64,000 bases of DNA, from positions 1-64,000 of the forward strand of contig NZ_JAJAQI010000030.1 in the NCBI RefSeq assembly GCF_020523605.1. The letters run 5' to 3'. Below, piece after piece: positions 43,960 through 53,016 of this stretch (its first letter is position 1; the number at the start of each line of letters is the position of its first letter). The notes under the pieces are model-generated. The model was not told where the DNA came from. It was given only the letters and a program-made list of their open reading frames with translations, and searched no databases. Origin of the DNA: Roseicella aerolata. Lineage in GTDB: Bacteria; Pseudomonadota; Alphaproteobacteria; Acetobacterales; Acetobacteraceae. Made by a program: the position numbers and the translations under genes.

Positions 43960-44694
43960 ATGGACACGCCCGGCTACGTCATCCTCTCCCGCCTCGGCGC
44001 CCAGTTGCGCGCGACGCAGGTGCTCGCACACAACCTGGCCAATGCCGACACGCCCGGCTTCCAGGCGCAGCGGCCGGTCTTCGCGCAGCATCTGCAGACG
44101 CCGCCGGACGGGCCACGCGGCGCTAGCACCGCCTACAGCATCGACCGCGCCACTTGGCGGCAGGCCACGCCCGGCCCGCTGACCACCACCGGCAATCCGC
44201 TGGATGTCGCCCTGCGCGGCGAGGGGTTCTTCGCGGTCGAGACCCCGGGCGGCGAGGAGCGCTACACCCGTGCCGGCCGCTTCGGCCTCTCGCCCGATGG
44301 GCGGCTGGTGGATGCGGAAGGCAATGCCGCGCTGGATGCGCGCGGCACACCCATCGTGATCGGCCCCGGCGACACGCGCATCGAGATCCAGGGGGACGGC
44401 ACCATCCGGTCGGAGAATGGCCCGCTGGGCCAGTTGCGCGTGGTGCGCTTCGAGGCGCCGCAGAAGCTGCGCGCGGTGGGCGACCGGCTCTTCGCCGCCG
44501 AGGAGGCGCCGCAGCCGGTGGAACGCCCCGGCGTGGTGCAGGGCGCGGTGGAGGGCAGCAATGTGCGCCCGGTGCTGGAGATGGTGCGCATGACAGAGGA
44601 GGTGCGCGAGTTCCAGCTCGCCACCAGCTTCGCCGAGCGCGAGGGCGAGCGGCTGCAGACCGCCGTCGAGCGCATTCTGCGCCGCCGCGGCTGA
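43960..44694 (+). CDS. flgF: Flagellar rod protein FlgF
   Basis: The 244-residue protein has the rod N-terminal motif QVLAHNLANADTPGFQAQ, the central FlgF/G beta region (GEGFFAVETPGGEERYTRAGRF) and the C-terminal EGSNVRPVLEMVRM motif with a helical tail. It is shorter than FlgG, as usual for FlgF, and forms part of the proximal rod. It is preceded by GAGGGA and by the sigma-54 promoter. The next gene, flgG, starts 89 bp downstream. Confidence 0.92.
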   Translation: MDTPGYVILSRLGAQLRATQVLAHNLANADTPGFQAQRPVFAQHLQTPPDGPRGASTAYSIDRATWRQATPGPLTTTGNPLDVALRGEGFFAVETPGGEERYTRAGRFGLSPDGRLVDAEGNAALDARGTPIVIGPGDTRIEIQGDGTIRSENGPLGQLRVVRFEAPQKLRAVGDRLFAAEEAPQPVERPGVVQGAVEGSNVRPVLEMVRMTEEVREFQLATSFAEREGERLQTAVERILRRRG

Positions 44695-44783
44695 TCCGGA
44701 GGAGGCTGACCGATGCGCGCCTGGCAGACCGCGGGCCGGTCCTTCGCATTGCACCGGCGCTTCGCCGGCTTGGGAGAGTGACG

Positions 44784-45569
44784 ATGCGTGCGCTCCAGAT
44801 CGCCGGCACCGGCATGATGGCCCAGCAGACGAATGTCGAGGTCATCTCCAACAACATCGCCAATATGAGCACCACCGGCTTCAAGCGCCGGCGGGCCGAG
44901 TTCCAGGACCTGCTCTACCAGAACATCCGCCGCGTCGGCTCGCAGAGCTCGGAGAACGGCAGCATCCTGCCCTCCGGCGCGCAGATCGGCCTCGGCGTGA
45001 AGACCTCCGCCATCTACCGCATCGGCGAGCAGGGCAGCCTGCAGCAGACCGAGAACCGCTTCGACCTGGCGATCCGGGGCAACGGCTTCTTCCAGGTGCA
45101 GCTTCCCTCGGGCGAGATCGCCTATACGCGGGACGGCACCTTCGGCCTTTCGGCGGAAGGCCAGATCGTGACGGCGGAGGGCTTCCTGGTGCTGCCCGGC
45201 ATCGCCATCCCGGCCGCGGCACGCGACGTCACCATCAATGCGGCGGGCGAGGTGCTGGCCAAGCTGGACGGCCAGGTGGCGCCGCAGAATGTCGGCCAGA
45301 TCCAGACCGCAATCTTCGCCAATGAGGGCGGGCTGGAGGCAATGGGCGACAACCTGCTGCTGGCAACGCCGGCCTCCGGGCAGGCGCAGCTCGCGGCACC
45401 TGGGCAGCCCGGCCATGGCCAGGTGCTGCAGGGCTTCATCGAAAGCTCCAATGTCAATGTGGTGCAGGAGATCACCAGCCTGATCACCGCCCAGCGGGCC
45501 TATGAGATGAACAGCAAGGTGATCACGGCGAGCGACGAGATGCTCTCGACGCTGTCGCGGATGCGGTGA
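44784..45569 (+). CDS. flgG: Flagellar distal rod protein FlgG
   Basis: The 261-residue protein has standard FlgG features: MRALQIAGTGMMAQQTNVEVISNN, the STTGFKRRRAEFQDLLYQ stretch, NGFFQVQLPSGE, and the C-terminal GFIESSNVNVVQEITSLI with YEMNSKVI. It forms the distal rod and is secreted by the flagellar export system. The length is exact for the family. It is followed 7 bp later by flgA. Confidence 0.97.
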   Translation: MRALQIAGTGMMAQQTNVEVISNNIANMSTTGFKRRRAEFQDLLYQNIRRVGSQSSENGSILPSGAQIGLGVKTSAIYRIGEQGSLQQTENRFDLAIRGNGFFQVQLPSGEIAYTRDGTFGLSAEGQIVTAEGFLVLPGIAIPAAARDVTINAAGEVLAKLDGQVAPQNVGQIQTAIFANEGGLEAMGDNLLLATPASGQAQLAAPGQPGHGQVLQGFIESSNVNVVQEITSLITAQRAYEMNSKVITASDEMLSTLSRMR

Positions 45570-45576
45570 GGCGGCC

Positions 45577-46530
45577 ATGCGCATCGCTGCCCTGCTGCTC
45601 CTCCTCGCATCCTGCCTTCCCCTGGCGGCCGCCGCGCAGGAACTGGCCGGGCCGCGACCGCTGGTGGTCGCGGCCGATCCCGTGCTGCGCCTCGGCGACA
45701 TCTTCGAAGGTGCCGGGCCGCGGGCGGCACAGCCGGTCGGCGCGGCCCCGGCGCCCGGCCAACGGCTGGTGATCGAGGCGCCGCAACTCCTGGCGCTGGC
45801 GCGCGCACATGGCCTTGCCTGGCGGCCGCTCTCGGCGCAGGAGCGGGTGGTGGTGGAGCGGCCGGGCCAGGCCGTGCCGCGGGAGGAGATCCTGGCGGCG
45901 CTGCGGGCGGCACTGCTCGTCCATGGCCTCGATGCGGAGGCCGAGCTGGAACTGGGCCCGCTCACCTCGCCGATGGTCCCGCCCGGCACGCCGCCGCAAC
46001 TGGCGGCCGAGGCGGCGAGCCTCGATCCGGCCAGGAGCCGCTTCGGCGCCACGCTGGTCGTCATGGCGGAGGGGATGCCGGTGCTCCGGCAGCGTGTCGC
46101 CGGGCGGGTGGTGGCCACCCTGCCGGCGGTGGTGGCGACGCGCCGGCTGGCGCTCGGCGAGGTGGTCGGGCCCGGCGATGTCCGGCTGGTCCGGCTGCGC
46201 GCCGAACGGGTGCGGCCCGGCACGGTGGAGCGGCCGGGGCAGGTGATCGGCCAGCAGCTAAGGCGGCCGATGGGCGCGGAGGCCCCATTCCTCAGCGCCG
46301 ATCTCGCCCCGCCCGCGCTGGTCGAGAAGAACGCGCTGGTGACGATGGAGGTGGAGGCGCCGGGCCTCGCCCTCACCGCCCAGGGGCGGGCGCTGGAAGC
46401 GGCGCCGCGCGGTGCCCTGGTGCCGGTGATGAACCTCGCCAGCCGGACGGTGGTGGAAGGGCAGGTGATCGGGCCGGGGCGGGTGCGGGTCGCGATGGGC
46501 GCGGCGCCGCTGCGGGCGGAGGCACGGTGA
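45577..46530 (+). CDS. flgA: Flagellar P-ring chaperone FlgA
   Basis: The 317-residue protein has a Sec signal (MRIAALLLLLASCLPLAAAAQ), a variable N-terminal domain, and the SAF/ChapFlgA C-terminal region (TRRLALGEVVGPGDVRLVRL, IGQQLRRPMGAEAPFLSADL, LVEKNALVTMEVEAPGL). It escorts FlgI into the P ring in the periplasm. It is longer than enteric FlgA because of the N-terminal domain. Its stop overlaps the flgH start. Confidence 0.93.
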   Translation: MRIAALLLLLASCLPLAAAAQELAGPRPLVVAADPVLRLGDIFEGAGPRAAQPVGAAPAPGQRLVIEAPQLLALARAHGLAWRPLSAQERVVVERPGQAVPREEILAALRAALLVHGLDAEAELELGPLTSPMVPPGTPPQLAAEAASLDPARSRFGATLVVMAEGMPVLRQRVAGRVVATLPAVVATRRLALGEVVGPGDVRLVRLRAERVRPGTVERPGQVIGQQLRRPMGAEAPFLSADLAPPALVEKNALVTMEVEAPGLALTAQGRALEAAPRGALVPVMNLASRTVVEGQVIGPGRVRVAMGAAPLRAEAR

Positions 46531-47255
46531 TGCGCGCGCTGGCCCTTCTCCTTCCGGCCCTCCTGCTCGCAGGCTGCGGGACGCTGGAGCGGCTCTCGCG
46601 GGTCGGCGGCGCGCCGGCGCTCTCGGCGGTGCAGGACCCGACGGCCGACCCGGCCTGGCGGCCGGTGGCGATGCCCATGCCGGCCGCGCAGGACCCGCCG
46701 GCGCCGGCCAACAGCCTGTGGCGGCCGGGCAGCCGCACCTTCCTGCGGGACCAGCGCGCGGCGCAGGTGGGTGACCTGATCACCGTGCTGGTCTCCATCC
46801 AGGACGAGGCGCAGTTGCAGAACCGCACCCAGCGGGCGCGCAGCGGCAGCGACAGCATGGGCATCCCGCAGGTCTTCGGCCTGCAGACCCGCTGGTTCCC
46901 GCCGCCCGCCAATGTCGAGCGGCTGGTGCAGGCGAGCGGCCAGCAGGAGACGGACGGCAACGGCACGGTGCGGCGGACGGAGACGGTGGCGCTGCGCCTG
47001 GCCGCGACCGTCACCCAGGTGCTGCCCAACGGCAACCTGGTGGTCAGCGGCAAGCAGGAGGTGCGCGTCAGCGGGGAGTTGCGGGAACTGGCGGTGCAGG
47101 GCGTGATCCGGCCGCAGGACATCGCCAGCGACAACACCATCCGCCACGACCGGCTGGCGGAGGCACGCATCGCCTATGGCGGGCGCGGTACGCTCTCGGA
47201 CCTGCAGCAGCCGCGCCTCGGCTCCCAGGTGCTGGACATCCTGCTGCCGTTCTGA
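46530..47255 (+). CDS. flgH: Flagellar L-ring lipoprotein FlgH
   Basis: The 241-residue protein has a lipoprotein signal with the lipobox LLLAGC, so the mature N-terminal Cys is acylated and sits in the outer membrane. FlgH motifs follow: SLWRPGSRTFLRDQRA, VGDLITVLVSI, LPNGNLVVSGKQEVRV, and the terminal RLGSQVLDILLPF. It forms the L ring. The ATG at 46530 shares one base with the flgA stop; GTG at 46527 is an alternative. flgI and flgJ, often next, are absent here. Confidence 0.95.
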   Translation: MRALALLLPALLLAGCGTLERLSRVGGAPALSAVQDPTADPAWRPVAMPMPAAQDPPAPANSLWRPGSRTFLRDQRAAQVGDLITVLVSIQDEAQLQNRTQRARSGSDSMGIPQVFGLQTRWFPPPANVERLVQASGQQETDGNGTVRRTETVALRLAATVTQVLPNGNLVVSGKQEVRVSGELRELAVQGVIRPQDIASDNTIRHDRLAEARIAYGGRGTLSDLQQPRLGSQVLDILLPF

Positions 47256-47275
47256 CGAGTTGACTCACAAGGGTC

Positions 47276-47297
47276 CCAAGGGCCCTTCGGTCCTTGG
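47276..47297 (+). terminator. Hairpin after flgH
   Basis: Bases 47276-47284 pair with 47289-47297 (nine pairs, one G-U) around CTTC, 20 bases past the flgH stop. There is no T-run, but position and strength suggest the end of the flgF-flgH transcript. The rest of the gap to 47394 holds nothing recognisable. Confidence 0.55.
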
Positions 47298-47394
47298 CGG
47301 TGCGGGCATGGGGGAGGCACGGGCCTTCCCCCGGCGCCACAGCACGTGACCGGCGGCGCCCCGTCCGGCCGCGGCGCCAGGGCCCGCTCCGGCC

Positions 47395-47841
47395 TCAGCC
47401 GCCCGGGACCAGCCCCAGGGTCAGCAGCGCGAGGGCGATGTAGCGCCCGGCCTTGGCGATCGCGACCAGGACCAGGAGCACCCAGAGGGGCTCGCGCAGC
47501 ACGCCCGCGATGACTGTCAAGGGATCCCCGATGATCGGCGCCCAGCTCAGCAGCAGCGACCAGCGGCCCCAGCGGCGGTACCAGCCCTCCGCCCGCGCCA
47601 GGGCATCCGGCTTCACCGGGAACCAGGGGCGGTCGCGCCAGCGATGGATCCAGCGGCCGAGCCCCCAATTCACCACCGAGCCCAGCACATTGCCGATGCT
47701 GGCGACCAGCACCAGCAGCCAGGCCTGCTGCTCGCCAGCCAGCAGCAGGCCGACCAGCACGGCCTCGGACTGCATCGGGACAATGGTCGCGGCGGCAAGG
47801 GCCGCCAGGAAGAGGCTGCCATAGGCCGCAAGATCGATCAT
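47395..47841 (-). CDS. YqaA/DedA-like small membrane protein
   Basis: The 148-residue protein begins MIDLAAYGSLFLAALAAATIVP and has three to four hydrophobic segments. It carries the family stretches SIGNVLGSVVNWGLGRWI and WAPIIGDPLTVIAGVLREPL typical of YqaA/SNARE-associated (DedA superfamily) proteins, which act in lipid or membrane homeostasis. It is convergent with flgH. An 8-bp inverted repeat (47853-47860 with 47873-47880) lies 12 bp before the start. The function of this subgroup is not established. Confidence 0.85.
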   Translation of the reverse strand: MIDLAAYGSLFLAALAAATIVPMQSEAVLVGLLLAGEQQAWLLVLVASIGNVLGSVVNWGLGRWIHRWRDRPWFPVKPDALARAEGWYRRWGRWSLLLSWAPIIGDPLTVIAGVLREPLWVLLVLVAIAKAGRYIALALLTLGLVPGG

Positions 47842-47852
47842 TCGCGGAGGAT

Positions 47853-47880
47853 GCCACGGAAACGACTTGCCGTCCGTGGC
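47853..47880. promoter_or_regulatory. Inverted repeat before the DedA-like gene
   Basis: GCCACGGA (47853-47860) and TCCGTGGC (47873-47880) are perfectly complementary across 12 bases. The position in the leader suggests an operator or an mRNA hairpin. Confidence 0.3.
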
Positions 47881-48128
47881 TGCCCCGCCCCTTCCTGCGC
47901 GACAGCAAGGCCGCATTGGCGCCCGGCCCGGATGTCCTGCCGGTCAACCCTGGCTCCTTCGGCGCCATGCCGGATGCTGGTCGCCGGGATGGAACTATCG
48001 ACGGCGCCCCTGGGCTGCGGATCGCTGCCGCCCCCCGCAAGGCGCCGCCAGATCACGAGAAGCTGGCCGACCGGCTCGCGGCCAGCCCCTGACTTGACCG
48101 CCTGCCCGCCCGATCCGACCTTCCTTCC

Positions 48129-48470
48129 ATGGATCTTCCCATCAGCGGCTGGCACGCGCACGTCTATTACGAGCCCACCGCGACCCGCGCGGCGGCCGAG
48201 GCAGTGCGCGCAGGCATTGCCGAAACCTTCCCGGCGGCGGTGCTCGGCCGCTGGCACGACCAGCCGGTCGGGCCGCATACCGCCGCCATGTACCAAGTGG
48301 CCTTCGCCCCGGCGCTCTTCGCCGGGCTGGTGCCCTGGCTGGCGCTGAACCGCGGGGATCTCTCGGTGCTGGTGCACCCGGAAACGGGGCGGCAGCGGGC
48401 CGACCATGTCCGGCACGCCCTCTGGCTCGGCCCCCCGCTGCCGCTGAAGGCCGAGATCCTGCCGGAGTAG
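48129..48470 (+). CDS. DOPA 4,5-dioxygenase family protein
   Basis: The 113-residue protein is compact and His-rich, with WHAHVYYEP near the N-terminus, GRWHDQPVGPHT in the middle, and LSVLVHPETG plus DHVRHALWLG at the end. This matches the small DOPA 4,5-dioxygenase-like family of extradiol enzymes. Bacterial members have been linked to aromatic-ring cleavage but the substrate here is unknown. It is a single-gene unit, convergent with the Baeyer-Villiger monooxygenase. Confidence 0.85.
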   Translation: MDLPISGWHAHVYYEPTATRAAAEAVRAGIAETFPAAVLGRWHDQPVGPHTAAMYQVAFAPALFAGLVPWLALNRGDLSVLVHPETGRQRADHVRHALWLGPPLPLKAEILPE

Positions 48471-48542
48471 CGCGGAGCGGGCACCGGCCTTCCCGTCCCG
48501 GACAGACCAAGGCGCGGCGGACGGAGATGCCGCCCCCCCCGT

Positions 48543-50189
48543 TCAGGACAGGGTCATGCCGGCATAGCCCTGCGCCGCCACCGCTTCGCAGCGCGCCCGG
48601 TACTGCGGCGCCCCGCCCTGATATTGCAGGATGCGGCGCACATCCTTGCCCTCGACATTGCGGTTGATGCCGGTCGCCCAGGAATCGATCTGGGTGTAGA
48701 GCATGCCCGCGGCGAGTTCCTCGATATGGCGGGACCACTCGGCTTCGGCCTCCGGCGTCGCCTCCACCCGGGTGATGCCCCGCTCCGTCGCGTGCCGCAG
48801 CAGGTCCGTCGCCCAGTCCACATTCTGCTCGATGCAGCGCGGGATGTTGCAGCGCGTCGAGGCATTGTGCGGCCCGACGATGGTCAGCATGTTGGGAAAA
48901 CCCGCCGACATCAGGCCGAGATAGGTCTTCGGCCCGTCCTTCCAGTGGTCCTTCAGCCGCTCGCCGCCCGTGCCGCGGAACTCGATCCGGTCGAAGGCGC
49001 CGGTGATGGCATCGAAGCCGGTCGCGTAGATGATCATGTCGAAGTCGTATTCGGCATCGCTGGTCCGGATGCCGGTCCCGGTGATCCGCTCGATCGGCGT
49101 CTCCCGCGTGTCCACCAGGCGGACATGCGGCAGGTTGAAGGCCTCGTAGTAGCGGGTCTCCTGCGGCACGCGGCGGGTGCCGAAGCCGTGGCATCTCGGG
49201 ATCAGCTTCTCCGCCGTCGCCGGGTCCTTCACGCGCTGCCGGATCTTGCGCGCGACGAAGTCGCTGAACAGCGCATTGGCTCTCGGATCGGTCAGGACGT
49301 CGCGGAAATTCGCCATCCAGATGCCGAAGCCCGGCTCGCCATACAGCTTCTCCCAGAAGGCCTCGCGTTCCTCCTCCGTCACCTCGAAGGTGCCGCGCGG
49401 GTCGGTGTTGTGGATGTAGCAGCCGGGTGTCGTGCGGAGCAGTTCGAACATGGCGGGGTAGTTGGCCTTGATCCTCGCCTGCTCCTCCTCCGTGATCGGA
49501 CGGTTGTGCAGCGGCGTGCACCAATTGGGCGTCCGCTGGAACACGGTGAGTTGCCCGACCAGCGGCGCGATGGTCTGGATCACCTGCACGCCGGTCGCGC
49601 CGGTGCCGATGACGGCCACGCGCTTGCCGGCGAAGTCCACCGGCTCATGCGGCCAGCGATAGGTGTGGAAGGACTGCCCCTCGAAGTCATGCACCCCGGG
49701 AATGCGCGGCAGGGTATCGGCCGAGAGCGGGCCGATGCAGGTGATGAGGAAGCGGCTGCGCTGGCGCTCGCCGCTTTCCAGCGCGACCTCCCATTCCCGC
49801 TTCGCCTCGTCGAAGCTGGCTTCGGCGACGCGGCTGTTGAACCGGATGTGGCGCCGCAGGTCGAAGCGGTCCGCCACATGGTTCAGGTAGCGCAGCGTCT
49901 CCGGCTGGGCGGAGAAATGCTCGCTCCAGTTCCACTCCTGGAGCAACTGCTCGTCGAAGGCATAGCCGTAGGTATAGCTCTCGGAGTCGAAACGGGCGCC
50001 GGGATAGCGGTTCCAGTACCAGGTTCCGCCCACGCCGCTGCCGGTTTCGAAGACCTGGACCGAAAGGCCGAGTTCCCGCAGGCGGTAGAGCTGGTACATG
50101 CCGGCGATGCCGGCGCCGATGATGATGGCGTCGTGGGTGGGGACGGACCCCGTGCGGGTTTCGGCTGCCGCGGCGGCAGGGGCGGACAT
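48543..50189 (-). CDS. Baeyer-Villiger monooxygenase, cyclohexanone-monooxygenase-like
   Basis: The 548-residue protein has the FAD motif GAGIAG (25-30), GGTWYWNRYPGARFD, the intact Baeyer-Villiger fingerprint FEGQSFHTYRWP (169-180), and the NADPH motif GTGATG (195-200). That matches type I enzymes of cyclohexanone/cycloalkanone class in length and order. It converts ketones to esters or lactones with NADPH and O2. The ATG at 50189 follows GGGAG by 9 bases; a GTG at 50198 is an alternative. It has no obvious partner hydrolase beside it. Confidence 0.93.
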   Translation of the reverse strand: MSAPAAAAAETRTGSVPTHDAIIIGAGIAGMYQLYRLRELGLSVQVFETGSGVGGTWYWNRYPGARFDSESYTYGYAFDEQLLQEWNWSEHFSAQPETLRYLNHVADRFDLRRHIRFNSRVAEASFDEAKREWEVALESGERQRSRFLITCIGPLSADTLPRIPGVHDFEGQSFHTYRWPHEPVDFAGKRVAVIGTGATGVQVIQTIAPLVGQLTVFQRTPNWCTPLHNRPITEEEQARIKANYPAMFELLRTTPGCYIHNTDPRGTFEVTEEEREAFWEKLYGEPGFGIWMANFRDVLTDPRANALFSDFVARKIRQRVKDPATAEKLIPRCHGFGTRRVPQETRYYEAFNLPHVRLVDTRETPIERITGTGIRTSDAEYDFDMIIYATGFDAITGAFDRIEFRGTGGERLKDHWKDGPKTYLGLMSAGFPNMLTIVGPHNASTRCNIPRCIEQNVDWATDLLRHATERGITRVEATPEAEAEWSRHIEELAAGMLYTQIDSWATGINRNVEGKDVRRILQYQGGAPQYRARCEAVAAQGYAGMTLS

Positions 50190-50492
50190 GCGCTTCACTC
50201 CCGGGTTTGCTTGCCGGGAAGTGTGCCGCCGGAGCGGGCGCTGGCCAAGGCCGGGCGGACCGCTTGCGGCGGGTCAAGGCAGACCGGACGCCGTGGAAGC
50301 ACCATATGATGGCCCAGCCCGGTTCCGTCCCGGCCCCGCCACCACCGGGCCGGGCCGGCATGCGGAGAAGGATGTGAGCCCGATGCGCGCCGTCTGCCTG
50401 CCGGCCGTCAGGGCAGGCACCCGGGACCGGACCACCACCCCGGATCGGCCGCCGCGCGCGGACCGCGCCGCCCCAGGACAGGATAGCGAAGC

Positions 50493-50933
50493 ATGACCGA
50501 AAGCCTGCAGGTCGTCTGCCCGGAATGCGATGCCATCAACCGGCTTCCCGCCCACCGGCTCGCGGAGCGGCCACGCTGCGGCGCCTGCAAGGCGGCGCTG
50601 TTCACGGCAGCGCCCGTGGCGCTGGGCGAGGCGCGCTTCCGCCACCACCTCCGCCACAGCGGCATCCCGCTGCTGGTGGATTTCTGGGCCTCTTGGTGCG
50701 GGCCGTGCCGCATGATGGCCCCCGCCTTCGAGCAGGCGGCGCAGGCGCTCGAGCCGCGCATGCGGTTGGTGAAGGTCTCCACCGAGGAAGCGCCCAGCCT
50801 CGCGGCCGAGCTCGGCATCCGCAGCATCCCGACGCTCGCCCTTTTCGCCGGGGGGCGGGAAGTGGCGCGTCAGGCCGGCGCCATGCCCGCCCGCACCATC
50901 ATCGCCTGGGCCGAGAGCCAGGCCCCCGCCTGA
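50493..50933 (+). CDS. trxC: Thioredoxin 2 (zinc-binding)
   Basis: The 146-residue protein has an N-terminal zinc module (C9, C12, C29, C32 as two CxxC pairs) followed by a thioredoxin fold with the active site W68-C-G-P-C72 and a cis-Pro loop (RSIPTLALF). This is the TrxC pattern. It reduces cytosolic disulfides and serves in oxidative stress. It is divergent from the monooxygenase and convergent with soxD. Confidence 0.95.
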   Translation: MTESLQVVCPECDAINRLPAHRLAERPRCGACKAALFTAAPVALGEARFRHHLRHSGIPLLVDFWASWCGPCRMMAPAFEQAAQALEPRMRLVKVSTEEAPSLAAELGIRSIPTLALFAGGREVARQAGAMPARTIIAWAESQAPA

Positions 50934-50955
50934 AGGGCGCCGGCCCGAGGCGCCG

Positions 50956-51732
50956 CTATTGCGGCTCCGAGAAGCCGGAATCGGAGCCCGGCTGCACGAA
51001 TTGCCGGCTGTCCATGGTGACCGTCACCGGCCGGCCCTGGCGGCACCCGCTCATGCAGGCCTCGTCCGGCGTGTCCGGCCGCGCCTCCAGCACGAATCCC
51101 TCCCGGTTCGGCATGCGGATCGCCTTCAGCTTCTCCGCATCCAGCTCGGCATCCTCCGGCAGCAGTTCGTTCAGGTGCAGCACATAGGCGGTCAGCGCGT
51201 AGACCTCCTCGTTCGAGAGCGTCATCGGCGTCGCATAGGGCATGGCGCGGCGGATATAGTCGAAGACCGGCGGCGCATAGGGCCAGTAGCTGCCGATGGT
51301 CCGCCGCGGCTGATCGGTGTTGAGGCTGCCGCGGCCGCCGATCAGCGCCGGCCAGCGCTCCAGCCCCTCCCCGAAATCGCCGTGGCAGGCGGCGCATTGC
51401 TGCACGAACAGCTCCTCGCCGTCCTTCACCGTGCCGCGGCCGGGCGGCAGCCCCTCCCCGTCGCCGCGCACATCGATGTCCCAGCCGGCGATCTCCTGCG
51501 GGCTGGCCGGGCGGCCGATGCCGGCGATGGGGCGCGGCAGCGCCTCCGCCGCGCCAGGCGGCGCCGGCCAGGCGGCGAAGGGGCCGGCGGCGCCGCCGCC
51601 TTGCGGCAGGGGGAAAGGCCGGTACAGCGCGGCGCGGTCGCCGCCGGGCTGCGCCCGCACCACGCCGCCCGCCGCCAGCGCGGCGAGGCCAAGCGCACCG
51701 AGGAGCAGCGCCTTACGCATCGATCTGGACAT
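50956..51732 (-). CDS. soxD: SoxD-like c-type cytochrome, monoheme
   Basis: The 258-residue protein has a signal peptide (to ~26) and one CAACH haem site (C113-H117), then EEVYALTAYVLHLN as in SoxD/SorB-type cytochromes, and a C-terminal CMSGC that is not a haem motif. Paracoccus SoxD is larger with two haems, so this is a shortened form. With SoxC it takes electrons from the sulfane sulfur on SoxY. The start at 51732 overlaps soxC by 20 bases; ATG 51720 (8-base overlap) is equally possible. Confidence 0.8.
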   Translation of the reverse strand: MSRSMRKALLLGALGLAALAAGGVVRAQPGGDRAALYRPFPLPQGGGAAGPFAAWPAPPGAAEALPRPIAGIGRPASPQEIAGWDIDVRGDGEGLPPGRGTVKDGEELFVQQCAACHGDFGEGLERWPALIGGRGSLNTDQPRRTIGSYWPYAPPVFDYIRRAMPYATPMTLSNEEVYALTAYVLHLNELLPEDAELDAEKLKAIRMPNREGFVLEARPDTPDEACMSGCRQGRPVTVTMDSRQFVQPGSDSGFSEPQ

Positions 51733-52984
51733 TGACCACCGTCCCGTCCGGCTCGACCAGCCAGGTATGGATCGCGTTCTTGTGGTAGATGCTCTCGACC
51801 CCGCGGGCCTTGCGCAGCGTGGCCATGGTCGGCTGCACCCGCCCCGTCTCGTCCATGGCGCGGGATTGCAGGAAGGCGCGCTGCCCCTCTTGCCATTCCC
51901 AGGGGATGCGGAAGCGGGTCAGTGCCTTGCCCAGCACCGGCTCCTGCAGTTGCGCCGACCGCCAGCTGTCGCCGCCATCCACCGAGACATCGACGCGCGT
52001 GATCCGCCCCACGCCGCTCCAGGCCAGGCCGGTGATCTCGACGAAGCCCGGCTTGCCGCGCAGCGGCTTCTCCGGGCAGGGGGCGGTGATGACGCTGTTG
52101 ACCTCGTTGACGAAGGTGAATTTCCGCGCGCGCCCGTCCGGCATCAGATCGGTGTAGTGGCGCGTTTCCTCCCGGTGGTACCAGGGGCGGTCACCCAGTT
52201 CGATCCGGCGCAGCCACTTGATCCAGACATTGCCCTCCCAGCCCGGCACCACCAGCCGCACGGGATAGCCCTGCTGCGGCCGCACGGCCTCCCCGTTCTG
52301 GCCATAGGCGAGGATGACGTCGTCCAGCGCCTTGGCCAGCGGGATGGAGCGCGTCATCAGGCTGGCATCGCCGCCCTCGGCCAGCAGCCAGGAGGCGTTG
52401 GGCCGCAGCCCCGTCTGCGCCAGCAGGGCCTTCAGCGGCACGCCCGTCCATTCCGAGCAGGACAGCATGCCATGGGTGAACTGCACGCCCGACATCTGCG
52501 CGCCACGCCATTCCATGCCGCCATTGGCGGGGCATTCGATGAAATGGATGCGGGAGACGCTGGGCAGGCGCTTCAGGTCCTCCAGCGTGAATTGCAGCGG
52601 CCGTTCCACCAGGCCGTGGATCATCAGCCGCCAGTCCGCCGGCACCACATCCGGCACGCCGCCATGGTGCCGTTCGAAATGCAGCCCCGAGGGCGTGATG
52701 ATGCCGTGCATCTCCGCCAGCGGCGTGAAGGAGACGGAGGATTGCCGGTCCTGCGTCAGCCAGGGCACGTAGCGGCGCACCGCCGTCTCGTGCCGGCTGC
52801 GCGTGCCATAGGCCTCCTCGATCACGCCGGGGCCGAGGCTCTTCGCCCATTCCGGCGTGTTGGGCGGCAGGTTCGCCGGGTTGCCCTCCGCCGCCGAGGC
52901 GGCGCCGGCGGCCAGCGTGCCCGCCGCCGCCACCTTCAGCAGGCCGCGCCGGGACGCGGTGCCTGATCGCTGCAACTCCGTCAT
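51713..52984 (-). CDS. soxC: Sulfane dehydrogenase molybdoprotein SoxC
   Basis: The 423-residue protein has a Tat signal (ASRRGLLKVAAAG), then the sulfite-oxidase-type molybdopterin domain with the Mo-ligand C176 in MLSCSEWTG, ECPANGGMEWRG and GYPVRLVVPGWEG. A C-terminal dimerisation domain follows (RITRVDVSVDGGDSW). SoxC works with SoxD in the periplasm to oxidise SoxY-bound sulfane sulfur. It lies 32 bp after soxF and overlaps soxD, consistent with one transcript. Confidence 0.94.
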   Translation of the reverse strand: MTELQRSGTASRRGLLKVAAAGTLAAGAASAAEGNPANLPPNTPEWAKSLGPGVIEEAYGTRSRHETAVRRYVPWLTQDRQSSVSFTPLAEMHGIITPSGLHFERHHGGVPDVVPADWRLMIHGLVERPLQFTLEDLKRLPSVSRIHFIECPANGGMEWRGAQMSGVQFTHGMLSCSEWTGVPLKALLAQTGLRPNASWLLAEGGDASLMTRSIPLAKALDDVILAYGQNGEAVRPQQGYPVRLVVPGWEGNVWIKWLRRIELGDRPWYHREETRHYTDLMPDGRARKFTFVNEVNSVITAPCPEKPLRGKPGFVEITGLAWSGVGRITRVDVSVDGGDSWRSAQLQEPVLGKALTRFRIPWEWQEGQRAFLQSRAMDETGRVQPTMATLRKARGVESIYHKNAIHTWLVEPDGTVVNVQIDA

Positions 52985-53016
52985 GCGGTGCCTCGTCTCC
53001 TCCCGTCCGCGCCGCC

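Noticed and set aside
44262-47147. 961-aa minus-strand frame
   Set aside because: It is antisense to flgF, flgG, flgA and flgH, all clearly real.
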